Assembly: GCA_040255405.1 (NCBI GenBank)
Contig: JBDZUX010000058.1
Location: forward strand, 1 to 12,288
Origin: 66-474 sp040255405
GTDB taxonomy: Bacteria; Pseudomonadota; Gammaproteobacteria; Xanthomonadales; Rhodanobacteraceae
Direction: 5' to 3'
DNA length: 12,288 nucleotides
A model generated the notes under the pieces. It worked only from the letters and a program-made list of their open reading frames with translations, ran no database searches and was not told the DNA's origin. A program made the translations under genes and the position numbers. Shown here piece by piece: positions 1 to 7,664 of the stretch. Every line of letters begins with the position of its first letter. Positions within the stretch are counted from its first letter, which is position 1.

Positions 1-816
1 CACCAGCACGGTGCCGAAGAATTGCCAGCCGAAAATCATGTGGTCGGTGCCGCTGGCATATTGCACGCCCCACATCTCGCCGATCAGGATCGTGAAATAC
101 ACGCGCAGACCGTTGGCGATGATTGGCGCGATGATCGCCAGCAGCACGAACCCCACACGTTTCCACCAGCGCGAGAACATCAACCACGCGAACATGCATC
201 CAAGCGCGGTGCAGGCAATGAAGAACTTCACGCCGCTGCAGGCTTGCTCCACCATCCAGATCGCGGAAGGCGTGACCAGTTCCCGCCCGTTCATCAACAC
301 GGGGACGCCGGTAAGGTTCAACGCGTGCACGGCGATGCGTGCGGTGATGTCCTGCAACGGACCGACCATCGCATCACCCCACGGCACCGCGAACACCACC
401 AGGTAGGCGAGCGGAAACTTCAACACCCACAGCGCGCGCCAACCCCAGCAGGCCAACACCAATGCGGGAAACAGCGCCACGAAGGCGAAGTGCTGGGGCA
501 GGTTGATCGCCAGCACGCGTCCCGCATACCAGATCGCTACCAGCGCCACGATGGCGACCAGGCCCCACACGCTGGGTACCGGCGGGTTCGCGCGCAGGCG
601 GCCGCGCAGTTCGAATGCCGCCCAAAGGCTCAACGGGAAAATCAGGAATGCGTACTGGTACGTCCCGTCATGCGCCCAGATACCCACCAACGATGCCGCC
701 GTTTGCCAATAGCACGCCAGCAACACCACCACTGCGGCAGCGAAGGCAAGCAGGGCGAGCCGCCAGCCGGAAGCGCGGATGACAACGCCTTCGCCGGCGC
801 CAAGCAGGGTGTTCAT
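1..816 (-). CDS. xrtA: Exosortase A (XrtA/EpsH family), partial: 3' end beyond the left edge
   Basis: This is a multi-pass inner-membrane cysteine transpeptidase-like enzyme that recognises C-terminal PEP-CTERM sorting signals and processes the proteins carrying them during export. Translating the minus strand from the ATG at 816 gives 272 residues with no stop before the window ends. About seven hydrophobic stretches are visible (for example residues 20-38, 83-98, 108-125, 130-146 and 220-236). The three family motifs are present: EQACSG with Cys193, ANGLR with Arg238 and DHMIFGW with His259. The first is usually written E-A-C-S-G with a variable preceding residue. The start overlaps the stop of the glycosyltransferase gene by 4 bp (ATGA), which implies coupled translation. 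Many XrtA proteins carry a C-terminal EpsI-like domain; whether this one does cannot be seen. The XrtA subtype rests on the EPS neighbours as much as on sequence. Confidence 0.93.
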   Translation of the reverse strand, partial: MNTLLGAGEGVVIRASGWRLALLAFAAAVVVLLACYWQTAASLVGIWAHDGTYQYAFLIFPLSLWAAFELRGRLRANPPVPSVWGLVAIVALVAIWYAGRVLAINLPQHFAFVALFPALVLACWGWRALWVLKFPLAYLVVFAVPWGDAMVGPLQDITARIAVHALNLTGVPVLMNGRELVTPSAIWMVEQACSGVKFFIACTALGCMFAWLMFSRWWKRVGFVLLAIIAPIIANGLRVYFTILIGEMWGVQYASGTDHMIFGWQFFGTVLV

Positions 817-2063
817 GTGAACGCTCCGGCATGCTGCGGGGCCACGACCGGTCCCGAGGGCGCTGCGCACGGCGAATCGCGCAATACACCCATGTAAGCG
901 TCGAGATTGCGCGCCCAATCGAAACGTGCCTGCACCATCGCGCGGGCGGCCGGCACACGCGCGGGCTGCGGCGCCGCGAGCCATTGCAATGCGGCTTCGG
1001 CCATGGCCTCGGGTGAACCGCTGATGCAGCCTTGGCGACCCGCGAAATCCTCGATGCCCTCCCAGGCTTCAGGTGTGGCGAGCACCACTTTTTCCATCGC
1101 CAGGGCTTCGAGGACCTTGTTCTGGATGCCGCGCGCAATGCGCAGCGGTGCCGCGACCACGTGGGCATGTGCGACGTACGGGCGTACGTCATCGACCCTG
1201 CCGGTTACCGTGATGCCACGCTGTTCACCGAGCGCCTGGACTTCGCGCGTCGGCTTGGAACCCACGATGTAGAAGCGCGCCTGCACACAACCGGCCAGCA
1301 CCCGCGGCCACACCGCCCGCGCAAACCAGCTCACTGCATCCACGTTCGCGCGGTAGTCCATGGCGCCGGCGAACACCACCGCGCGCGTCCCGGCGGGGAG
1401 CGGGCTGGGACCGACACTTTGCGGATCCCAGAATGCCGCATCGACTCCGTTGGACACTCCGTGGATCTTCCCGGACAGCTTGGGATTGGCGCGCCGGAAA
1501 AACTCCGCCTCGGCTTCGGACACGAACAGGCTGGCGTCGAAGCGTGCCGCGACCTTGCGCTCGAAAGCCGCAAGCTTGCGCGCTTCGCGCCGATAGACGA
1601 TGCGCGCGAAGCCGCGATGCGCCTCGGCGTACTGCTGCCACTTGTCGGAATCGGCATCCACGAAATCCATTACACGGCGCGTATCCGCATTGGGCATCAC
1701 GAGCGGCGCCACGCCGGACGAGAAGCACAGCGCCACCGCGGGCTTGTGCGCACCGATCACCGATTGCACCCAGCGCCGCAGGATTCGGTCGTGGTAACAG
1801 CCCAGCGTCAGGGCTTGTCCGCGCGCCAGTGAGGCGAGCGCCCGCACCCGCGCGCGCCAAGGGGGCAGTGGCCGCACGCACACGCCTGCGCAGGCAGCTT
1901 CCACTTCCGGCAAGTAACGCCAATCCGTAGGATCGTCGATGAAGGTGCCGAGGTATACCTTGTAGTCCCGCGCAAGCCGCCGCAACACGTGATACGAGCG
2001 GATCTTGTCGCCCTTGTCGGGTGGCCAGGGCAGGCGGTGGCAGAGGAACAGTGCCGATTGCAT
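813..2063 (-). CDS. PEP-CTERM/XrtA-associated glycosyltransferase (GT4-like)
   Basis: A 416-residue, probably cytoplasmic GT-B glycosyltransferase that would add a sugar to the growing exopolysaccharide repeat unit; donor and acceptor are not readable. The N-terminal PPDKGDKIRS motif (14-23) and MDFVDADSDKW (132-142) are characteristic of the exosortase-linked sugar transferase family (the one modelled as TIGR03087). The C-terminal half shows VFAGAMDY (230-237), a Rossmann-like FYIVGSKP (264-271), VTGRVDDVRPY (286-296) and the nucleotide-sugar region APLRIARGIQNKVLEALAM (305-323), whose E319 fits the conserved glutamate of GT4 enzymes. The ATG at 2063 lies 3 bp after the FemAB stop, with a GGGG-containing ribosome site inside the end of that gene. 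The stop overlaps the exosortase ATG. The family assignment is strong; the sugar transferred is unknown. Confidence 0.9.
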   Translation of the reverse strand: MQSALFLCHRLPWPPDKGDKIRSYHVLRRLARDYKVYLGTFIDDPTDWRYLPEVEAACAGVCVRPLPPWRARVRALASLARGQALTLGCYHDRILRRWVQSVIGAHKPAVALCFSSGVAPLVMPNADTRRVMDFVDADSDKWQQYAEAHRGFARIVYRREARKLAAFERKVAARFDASLFVSEAEAEFFRRANPKLSGKIHGVSNGVDAAFWDPQSVGPSPLPAGTRAVVFAGAMDYRANVDAVSWFARAVWPRVLAGCVQARFYIVGSKPTREVQALGEQRGITVTGRVDDVRPYVAHAHVVAAPLRIARGIQNKVLEALAMEKVVLATPEAWEGIEDFAGRQGCISGSPEAMAEAALQWLAAPQPARVPAARAMVQARFDWARNLDAYMGVLRDSPCAAPSGPVVAPQHAGAFT

Positions 2064-2066
2064 GGA

Positions 2067-3128
2067 CTACCCCAAATCCCGCGCGAGCCACGGGCCCAGC
2101 GTCGAGGCCACCGGCAAGGGCAAGCGCTGCCATGCCTTGATGAACAGGCTGTACTTGCGATTGGTCGGGCTGACGTTCGGAATCTCCTTGGCCCGCACCA
2201 GATGGTAGGCGTACGGCAACGGTTCGGGTTGGAAGCCCCAATGCTTCTTGAAGTGGTAGGAGCCGGTGTCCTGCTTGCTCCGGCCGAAGTCGAACAGGCG
2301 TGCGCCGCGATCGGCCGCGCGCCGCATCACCGACCAATACATGAAATCGTTGGCGGCAAGGTCGCGGCCGGCCCAGACGCTGCCGCCGTAATACGGATGC
2401 ACTTCATCGCGGAAATAGAAACTCATGACCGCGGCCATCGGCTTGCCGTCGTGGGTGACCAGCGTGACTTCGCAATCCTCGCCGAAGGTTCGCTGCAACC
2501 GCTCATACCAGCGATGCGGCAGCACCGGCGTACCGAGGTTGCGCACGCTTTCGGCATAGACACGGTAAAACGCATCGACGTCGTTGCCGCAGTGCGCCTC
2601 GAGACCTGCCGCGATGCCCTTGCGGACCATGGCCCGCTGCTTGCGCGGGATCGCCTTGAGGTTCGCGTCGTGGTCCTCCGAAATCGGCTTCCGGAATCCG
2701 ACGTACAAGTCCTTGACCGGCCAATCCACCGAGTGCGGCTCACGATTGCGCAGCTCCAGGTAGTCGACCCGGAGCTTGCCGGCAAGCTCCGCGGCATGGC
2801 GGGTCAGGGCCGCCTCGCTGTCTGCGTCCGCCGCCACCACGCCGCCATACACGCAGAACGGCGTCGAGATCAGTGCGTGGCCGAACAACGTGCTGCGGAT
2901 TTCGACCAGCGGAAGGATGCCGCTGATCGCGCCGTCGCGCTCCGCATACAAATAATGGGCGCGGTGGCCGAGCTCGTCCGCGATCAGGTCGCGCCACGCC
3001 GCGCGGTGGAAAAACGTCGCACCGTCCGCCGCGCGGACAAACGCGTCCCAGCGATCCGCGTCTTCGCTGGCGTAGTGCTTGACGGCACAGACACCAACGG
3101 GGCGTTTCTCGTTGACCTGGTCCAGCAT
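2067..3128 (-). CDS. FemAB-like (GNAT fold) protein of the XrtA/PEP-CTERM locus
   Basis: A 353-residue soluble protein of the FemAB/GNAT superfamily, which includes aminoacyl or acyl transferases such as FemX. The exosortase-locus subfamily (modelled as TIGR03019) has no established substrate. Modification of the polysaccharide or its lipid-linked precursor is inference. Visible landmarks are FFHRAAWRDLI (39-49), a PRKQRAMVRK basic segment (161-170), HPYYGGS (244-250) and the C-terminal DFGRSK plus YHFKKHWGF (280-285, 291-299), typical of the second GNAT-like domain. The ATG at 3128 is preceded by GAGAGGA at a suitable distance and lies 13 bp after the deacetylase stop. The gene is full length. 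The family is clear and the function is not. Confidence 0.88.
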   Translation of the reverse strand: MLDQVNEKRPVGVCAVKHYASEDADRWDAFVRAADGATFFHRAAWRDLIADELGHRAHYLYAERDGAISGILPLVEIRSTLFGHALISTPFCVYGGVVAADADSEAALTRHAAELAGKLRVDYLELRNREPHSVDWPVKDLYVGFRKPISEDHDANLKAIPRKQRAMVRKGIAAGLEAHCGNDVDAFYRVYAESVRNLGTPVLPHRWYERLQRTFGEDCEVTLVTHDGKPMAAVMSFYFRDEVHPYYGGSVWAGRDLAANDFMYWSVMRRAADRGARLFDFGRSKQDTGSYHFKKHWGFQPEPLPYAYHLVRAKEIPNVSPTNRKYSLFIKAWQRLPLPVASTLGPWLARDLG

Positions 3129-3141
3129 GCCGCATCCTCTC

Positions 3142-4050
3142 TCATTGTGCGCCGGTTCCGGCCGTCGCGAGTGCCACCACCGGATACTTCGCGCCGGCGT
3201 CCACCGGGAACACCCGGTCCATGCGGTCGAATCGAAAATCGCGCAGCAATCGTCCCACGCGCGGCGCCATGTGCTTGAGGTTCAAGTAATGACGCGTGCG
3301 GTTTTTCAAGGACACGCCCGGTACCCGCGGCTGGCCAGGATCGATTTCCCACGGATGGAAATAAAAAACCGTGGGCCGCCGTTCCTTGCCGTTGACACGC
3401 TTGAGGCCGCGGCTGAAAAGCGGGTAGGGCAGCAGGCGGAAAAAGCCACCGCCGCTGCACGGCCAGTTGCGACCCCAGAATCGCACGGTCGTGGCCGGCA
3501 CTTCCAGCAATCCGGAAGGCCCCGCGACGAACGCAAACCGGGGCGCAGCCGGCATCCCGTACAGGTCGTGCCGGATCGGAACGATGCTGGAGCTGTACCG
3601 GTAGCCCGCTTCGCGAAGCTCCTCGTGCGCCCACAGGGTGGTGGGGCCGATCGACCAGCTCGGCGCACGGTAGCCACTCACCCGCGCGCCGCCGATGTCT
3701 TCCAGCAAGTGCTTGGTGCGAACGATGTCCTCGCGAAAGGTACCCCGATCCAGTGCTGTCAGTCGCTCGTGCCCGAACCCGTGGCTCGCGATCTCGTGGC
3801 CGGAGGCCGCAATGTCGCGCACCAGCGCGGGCCAGCGTTCGGCCACCCAGCCGAGCGTGAAGAAGGTCGCGTGCACACCGCTTGCGTCGAACAACTCGAG
3901 AATGCGCCGGGTGTTGGCCTCGACCCGGGCAGGCCAACGCGACCACTCTTCGCGTGGAATGCAGCCATCGAATGCCGCGACCTGGAAATAATCCTCGACG
4001 TCGACGGTCATGGCATTGGTGATCGGCTCGGGTTGCGCGGACACGCTCAC
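3142..4050 (-). CDS. XrtA-associated polysaccharide deacetylase (NodB/CE4 with DUF3473-like C-terminus)
   Basis: A 302-residue carbohydrate esterase family 4 enzyme, expected to remove N- or O-acetyl groups from the exopolysaccharide. The NodB motifs are visible: TVDVED (15-20) as motif 1 with the catalytic and metal aspartates, SHGFGH (89-94) supplying the metal-binding histidines H90 and H94, and RAPSWSI (128-134) as motif 3. The C-terminal part, with GGGFFRLLPYP (200-210) and FYFHPWEID (229-237, H232), matches the DUF3473-like tail of the PEP-CTERM deacetylases (TIGR03006). No signal peptide or membrane anchor is evident, so cytoplasmic action on precursors is possible. The start is GTG at 4050, preceded by GGGAG and overlapping the ATPase stop by 4 bp (GTGA). 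An internal ATG at 4011 is a weaker alternative just before the NodB motif. Confidence 0.92.
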   Translation of the reverse strand: MSVSAQPEPITNAMTVDVEDYFQVAAFDGCIPREEWSRWPARVEANTRRILELFDASGVHATFFTLGWVAERWPALVRDIAASGHEIASHGFGHERLTALDRGTFREDIVRTKHLLEDIGGARVSGYRAPSWSIGPTTLWAHEELREAGYRYSSSIVPIRHDLYGMPAAPRFAFVAGPSGLLEVPATTVRFWGRNWPCSGGGFFRLLPYPLFSRGLKRVNGKERRPTVFYFHPWEIDPGQPRVPGVSLKNRTRHYLNLKHMAPRVGRLLRDFRFDRMDRVFPVDAGAKYPVVALATAGTGAQ

Positions 4051-5105
4051 TTGCTCCCGCTGCCGAGGCCCAGTCGTCGCAGGTCGGCCTTGTCCGTGGC
4101 GTCTTCGCGCGCGTCGGTCCCGCCCTGCAAAATCTTTTTCAACCGGTCCTCTTCATGCAGCAACTGCATCAGGATGTTGTTGCGTTTGAGCTCCAGCTCC
4201 AGCAACTCGCTTTCGCGTGCCGCGGCGGAGGTGGGCGCGGTGGGTGCAGTCCCACGCAACGGCAGCGTCGGCTCGAGTGTCTGCGGCACGTCCGGCATTT
4301 CCTCCCGCAATTCGTTGAGGACCGTCGTGAGCGCGGCATGGTCCAGGTCGTGGCGGTCTTCCAGATAGCCAAACAGCAGCAGCCTGTCCATGATCAGGTT
4401 GATCTTGCGCGGAATGCCGCGACTGGCATGATGGACGCCCGCAAAGATCGTGGAATCGAATTGCGGATCGTCCTTCCAGCCGACCGCGTGCAGCCGGTGC
4501 AGGATGTATTCCCGGCTTTCCTCAGGCTCCATGGGTTCCAGCCGGAAGGTCGCGATGATGCGCTGGCGCAACTGTTCCATCCGGTTCGCGACGATGATTT
4601 CCCGCAAGTCGCTCTGGCCGACCAGGAAAACCTGCAGCAGCGCGCGGCCCCGCTGTTCGAGGTTGGTGAGGATGCGCAGCATCTCGAGCGCCGCCGGGGT
4701 GAGCGTCTGCGCCTCGTCGACCACCAGCAACGTACGTGAATGGCGGGCGAGGCGTGCGACCAGGTGTTGCTTGAGGTCGTGCAGCAAGGCTTCCTTGCTG
4801 CGCCCCTCGAACGGCAGGTTCAACTCGGACGCGATGGCCGGCAAGACATCCTCGCTGTCGAGATTGGCCGAGGCGATGTTGGCGACCGTGACGTTGCGGT
4901 GCGCCAGATCCTCGAACAGCTTCTGGATCAGCAGGGTCTTGCCGGTGCCGACGGCGCCGGTGACCATCACGAATCCCTCGCCCTGTTCGAACCCGTACAT
5001 CAGGTACGACATGGCGCGCTTGTGGCCCTTGCTGGGGAACAGCATGGACGGGTCCGGTGTCAACCGGAAGGGCTTGCCCTGGAATTTGTAAAACGCCTCG
5101 TACAT
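4047..5105 (-). CDS. XrtA-associated AAA ATPase (ExeA/GspA-like, putative secretion ATPase)
   Basis: A 352-residue P-loop ATPase of the ExeA-like group, modelled as the PEP-CTERM locus subfamily TIGR03015. Its proposed link to secretion comes from similarity to GspA/ExeA and from locus context, not from direct proof. The N-terminus MYEAFYKFQGKPF and LTPDPSMLFPS (residues 1-25) is the family signature. Walker A is GAVGTGKT (50-57), Walker B is LLVVDEAQ (126-133), and a sensor-1-like VFLVGQ is at 159-164. After residue 270 comes a Pro/Thr/Ala-rich linker, then a charged heptad-like stretch (about 297-327) likely to form a coiled coil. I chose the ATG at 5105 because it gives the conserved N-terminus and sits after TGAGG, where the stop of the upstream gene forms part of the ribosome site. 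Starting upstream at 5201 would overlap the barrel gene by about 90 bp. Confidence 0.92.
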   Translation of the reverse strand: MYEAFYKFQGKPFRLTPDPSMLFPSKGHKRAMSYLMYGFEQGEGFVMVTGAVGTGKTLLIQKLFEDLAHRNVTVANIASANLDSEDVLPAIASELNLPFEGRSKEALLHDLKQHLVARLARHSRTLLVVDEAQTLTPAALEMLRILTNLEQRGRALLQVFLVGQSDLREIIVANRMEQLRQRIIATFRLEPMEPEESREYILHRLHAVGWKDDPQFDSTIFAGVHHASRGIPRKINLIMDRLLLFGYLEDRHDLDHAALTTVLNELREEMPDVPQTLEPTLPLRGTAPTAPTSAAARESELLELELKRNNILMQLLHEEDRLKKILQGGTDAREDATDKADLRRLGLGSGSK

Positions 5106-5112
5106 GCCGGCC

Positions 5113-6711
5113 TCAGAACAGGTGGGTCCACTCAAGGAAAAGCACGTTGACCCGATAACCGTGTGCGCCGGGTATGCCGAAGTAGGCGTTCCGCGAATCA
5201 TTGCGATAGCGCAGGCTGCCGAAATTGCTCGGATTGATCTGGTGGACGAGCGCGACTTGCACGTAGCGCGTGTAGTTGACGTGCGCGTCGAGGTAACGGT
5301 AACGCTGCCATCCGACGGTGGGCGTCAAGGTGGAAAACGGGCCCAGCTCGAGCAGCCATGAAAGACTCGCGTTCGCGATCTTTTCGCGCTGGTTGTTCAG
5401 CGTGAAGTAGCGACGGGATTCGTCATACAACATCAAACCCAGGTGTCCGTGCGGCATTTCGTAGTCGGCCGAGAAGCTGGCGCGCTTCATCAGGTAGATG
5501 CGCCGCTGGGTCAGTGACGGTATCTGGTTGACGTCGGTCGGCGGCGGCAATCCGATGCCGATCGAACCCTGTCCCAGCAACTGCTGGTTGAGGTCGGTGG
5601 GTTGCTCGATGTAGCGCACGGTGGTGCGCAACAGCGCAGCGGTGTGGGTCCAGGAAAATTCACCACTGCGGCCATAGAACCGATGGCCAACCAGCACTTT
5701 GAGCGTGTCGCGCGCGGCCGACCATTGGAACCCGGCGTCCCAGAACGGTGCGGCCAGGATTTCCACCGAACCGTCGGGCAGGTACTTGTTCTCCTTGCCG
5801 GCGTCGGCAAGCAGCCGGGTCTCGGCGTTCACCTGCCAGTAGATACCGGCCTTCGCCCTGGCAAACCTGGCTGCCGGGCCACCGCGGTCGCGCTCGATGC
5901 GTTGTGCGGAGTAGCCCAGGTCCCAGCCAAAGGTGCGGCCTTCCGGACTGACCAGGGTGGCCTGGACGGCATCGCTGGTGGCGTTGGAGACGCCGGCCAG
6001 GAGGGTCCGGCTCTCTCCGGGGTGGTCCAGGTTGACTGGCCCGGTCGACGCGCGGCCCTCGCCGGGGATGCCGCGCGTGTTGTACACGACGCGCGCGTGC
6101 GCATAGCGCACCATCGCGGTGCCGGCGTTCCCGAATTCCTGGATCCAGTACGGGCTCAGGCTTGCGGTAGCGATGTTGGCACGATTGTTGTCGAGGAAAA
6201 AAGTGCCGGCGCCGGAGGGCATTTCATTGTTGATCACGGCGCGACCATAGGTCGCGGCGCCCTGGATGAAGAAATGCTCCGGCAGCACCGTGAGCGTGCC
6301 CTGCGTATGCAGGTTCTGGGCAAGTTGATGACGATGCGAGCCACCGGTGTAGAGGTAACCCGTCAGCGAGAAATCGACCATGCCGCTGAAGCGCGGGCCA
6401 CCGGTGGCGGCTTTCACGAATGGCTGGATCTCGGTGATCCAGCTCGATTGCTTGTCTTTGCCGGGACCCGCCAGCCGCAAATTGTCCGTGTACAGCTCGC
6501 CCAGGGTGACGCCTGTCACCAGACCGGGCGATTCGGGCGTCGGCTGGGGAATGACGCCGAGCGGCTGGTCCTGCATCATCGCGTTTGTCGTGTCGTCCTG
6601 CGCCGGACTCGCAGCGAGCGGCTCGACGCCGGCGTCCTGCGCGCCGGCGACGGTCATCCAGCCGGTCAGGACGATCATTGACAAGGCCACCCTGGCCGAT
6701 GGTCTGCGCAT
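5113..6711 (-). CDS. Outer-membrane beta-barrel protein of the XrtA/PEP-CTERM locus, function unknown
   Basis: A 532-residue exported protein. A basic N-terminus followed by a hydrophobic core ends at AGA-Q, giving a predicted Sec signal peptide of about 24 residues. The mature part has a low-complexity Asp/Pro-rich lead (25-60). It then shows alternating hydrophobic/polar strands rich in Tyr, Trp, Arg and Gly (for example LGELYTDNLRL, FSADYEMPHGHLGLMLYDESRR) and ends in LEWTHLF, the terminal Phe expected of a BAM-folded barrel. It fits the PEP-CTERM-associated family TIGR03016, whose role is uncharacterised. Serving as the outer-membrane pore that partners the Wza-like lipoprotein is inference from context. 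The ATG at 6711 follows GGAGGGG and is 11 bp after the kinase stop. Family placement is good; function is open. Confidence 0.86.
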   Translation of the reverse strand: MRRPSARVALSMIVLTGWMTVAGAQDAGVEPLAASPAQDDTTNAMMQDQPLGVIPQPTPESPGLVTGVTLGELYTDNLRLAGPGKDKQSSWITEIQPFVKAATGGPRFSGMVDFSLTGYLYTGGSHRHQLAQNLHTQGTLTVLPEHFFIQGAATYGRAVINNEMPSGAGTFFLDNNRANIATASLSPYWIQEFGNAGTAMVRYAHARVVYNTRGIPGEGRASTGPVNLDHPGESRTLLAGVSNATSDAVQATLVSPEGRTFGWDLGYSAQRIERDRGGPAARFARAKAGIYWQVNAETRLLADAGKENKYLPDGSVEILAAPFWDAGFQWSAARDTLKVLVGHRFYGRSGEFSWTHTAALLRTTVRYIEQPTDLNQQLLGQGSIGIGLPPPTDVNQIPSLTQRRIYLMKRASFSADYEMPHGHLGLMLYDESRRYFTLNNQREKIANASLSWLLELGPFSTLTPTVGWQRYRYLDAHVNYTRYVQVALVHQINPSNFGSLRYRNDSRNAYFGIPGAHGYRVNVLFLEWTHLF

Positions 6712-6722
6712 GCGCCCCTCCG

Positions 6723-7664
6723 TCAGCGGCCCAGAAGCCGGTCGCGATTGGTCGTTCGAGTGTTCGCGTAGTGTCCGTAGTAGCCGTAGTAGGGGTTTTC
6801 GAGTGCAGGCAGGCGGCTCTTGTTGAGGATCAGCCCGACGTATTGCGAATCGCCCAGACCTTCCAGGGCCGACTTCAGCTCGTAACGACGGGTGTGGCCG
6901 GCGCCGACGACCACCACCACCTGTCCCATCAGCGAAGCGAGCACCTTGGCTTCCGACGTGGCAAGCAGCGGCGCGGAATCGAACACGAGCAGGCGCTGGC
7001 GGCTGCTTTCGGTCAGGGCCTCGAGTACCTGGCCCATGCGGCGCCCGCCGAACAGTTCCGCAGCCAGCGGATGGCGTTGCCCGGAGGGAAGCACCAGCAG
7101 GTTGGTAACATCGGTTCGCAACACAAGGTCGGCGGGACGGCGTTGGTCATCCACCAGCAGATCCATGAGCCCAGGAGAATCCTCGAGGCCGAACGTGCGC
7201 GTCACGTCGGACTTCGGGATGTCGGCATCCACCAGCAACACTTCGAAATCGGGCTCACGGGCCAGGCTCATGGCCAGGTTCAGCGCGGTGAACGTCTTGC
7301 CTTCGCCGGGCACCGCGCTGGTCACCACGATGCGCTCGGCGAACTCGGGCACCTTGGCGCTCTTGCCCGTCACGTTGTTCAGCAGCGGCAGCTTGGCGCG
7401 ACGCACTTCGTTGGCGAGCTTGCTGGACGCCTCTTCTTCGCTGGGCATGAGTCCGGCACGCACCAGCAGGGCGTCGCCGACGTGCACCACCACATCGCCA
7501 TCCGGCGCGGGTGGCGCCGCATGTCGCTGTTCCTGAAGGCGCTCGATCGTGGGCGCACCGATTGCGCCGGGCGCGGCTGCGGCTTCCTGGGCTTGCGGCG
7601 GTTCCGGCCGCTCGGCAGGCTGCCGCGTGCGAAGTTTTTCGGCTGCCTTTTCGACGATGCTCAT
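6723..7664 (-). CDS. XrtA-locus tyrosine autokinase (BY-kinase, CpsD/Wzc C-domain-like)
   Basis: A 313-residue cytoplasmic bacterial tyrosine kinase of the MinD/ParA-like P-loop class, expected to control polymer length and export by phosphorylation cycles with the chain-length protein. The N-terminal MSIVEKAAEKL (1-11) is typical of the exosortase-locus kinases (TIGR03018). It is followed by a Pro/Ala-rich linker (17-57). Walker A is SAVPGEGKT (116-124), Walker A' is LLVDADIPKSD (143-153) and Walker B is LLVFDSAP (225-232). A C-terminal tyrosine cluster NPYYGYYGHY (290-299; Y292, Y293, Y295, Y296, Y299) is the probable autophosphorylation site. The ATG at 7664 overlaps the stop of the chain-length gene (ATGA). 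A start at 7766 would add 34 residues lying entirely inside that gene and lacks family character. Kinase and transmembrane activator are separate proteins, unlike one-piece Wzc. Confidence 0.92.
   Translation of the reverse strand: MSIVEKAAEKLRTRQPAERPEPPQAQEAAAAPGAIGAPTIERLQEQRHAAPPAPDGDVVVHVGDALLVRAGLMPSEEEASSKLANEVRRAKLPLLNNVTGKSAKVPEFAERIVVTSAVPGEGKTFTALNLAMSLAREPDFEVLLVDADIPKSDVTRTFGLEDSPGLMDLLVDDQRRPADLVLRTDVTNLLVLPSGQRHPLAAELFGGRRMGQVLEALTESSRQRLLVFDSAPLLATSEAKVLASLMGQVVVVVGAGHTRRYELKSALEGLGDSQYVGLILNKSRLPALENPYYGYYGHYANTRTTNRDRLLGR

Noticed and set aside
22..897. Plus-strand open frame across the exosortase gene
   Set aside because: It is antisense to a frame with all exosortase motifs; its His/Gln/Arg-rich translation looks like a GC-rich shadow.
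1989..3278. Plus-strand 429-codon open frame opposite the FemAB-like gene
   Set aside because: Antisense shadow of a recognised protein; no domain or ribosome site supports it.
3079..4368. Plus-strand 429-codon open frame opposite the deacetylase and ATPase ends
   Set aside because: It spans two real genes on the other strand and has no recognisable motifs.
5106..5201. Upstream extension of the AAA ATPase start
   Set aside because: The extra 32 residues lie inside the barrel gene and precede the conserved MYEAFYKF N-terminus, which has its own TGAGG ribosome site.
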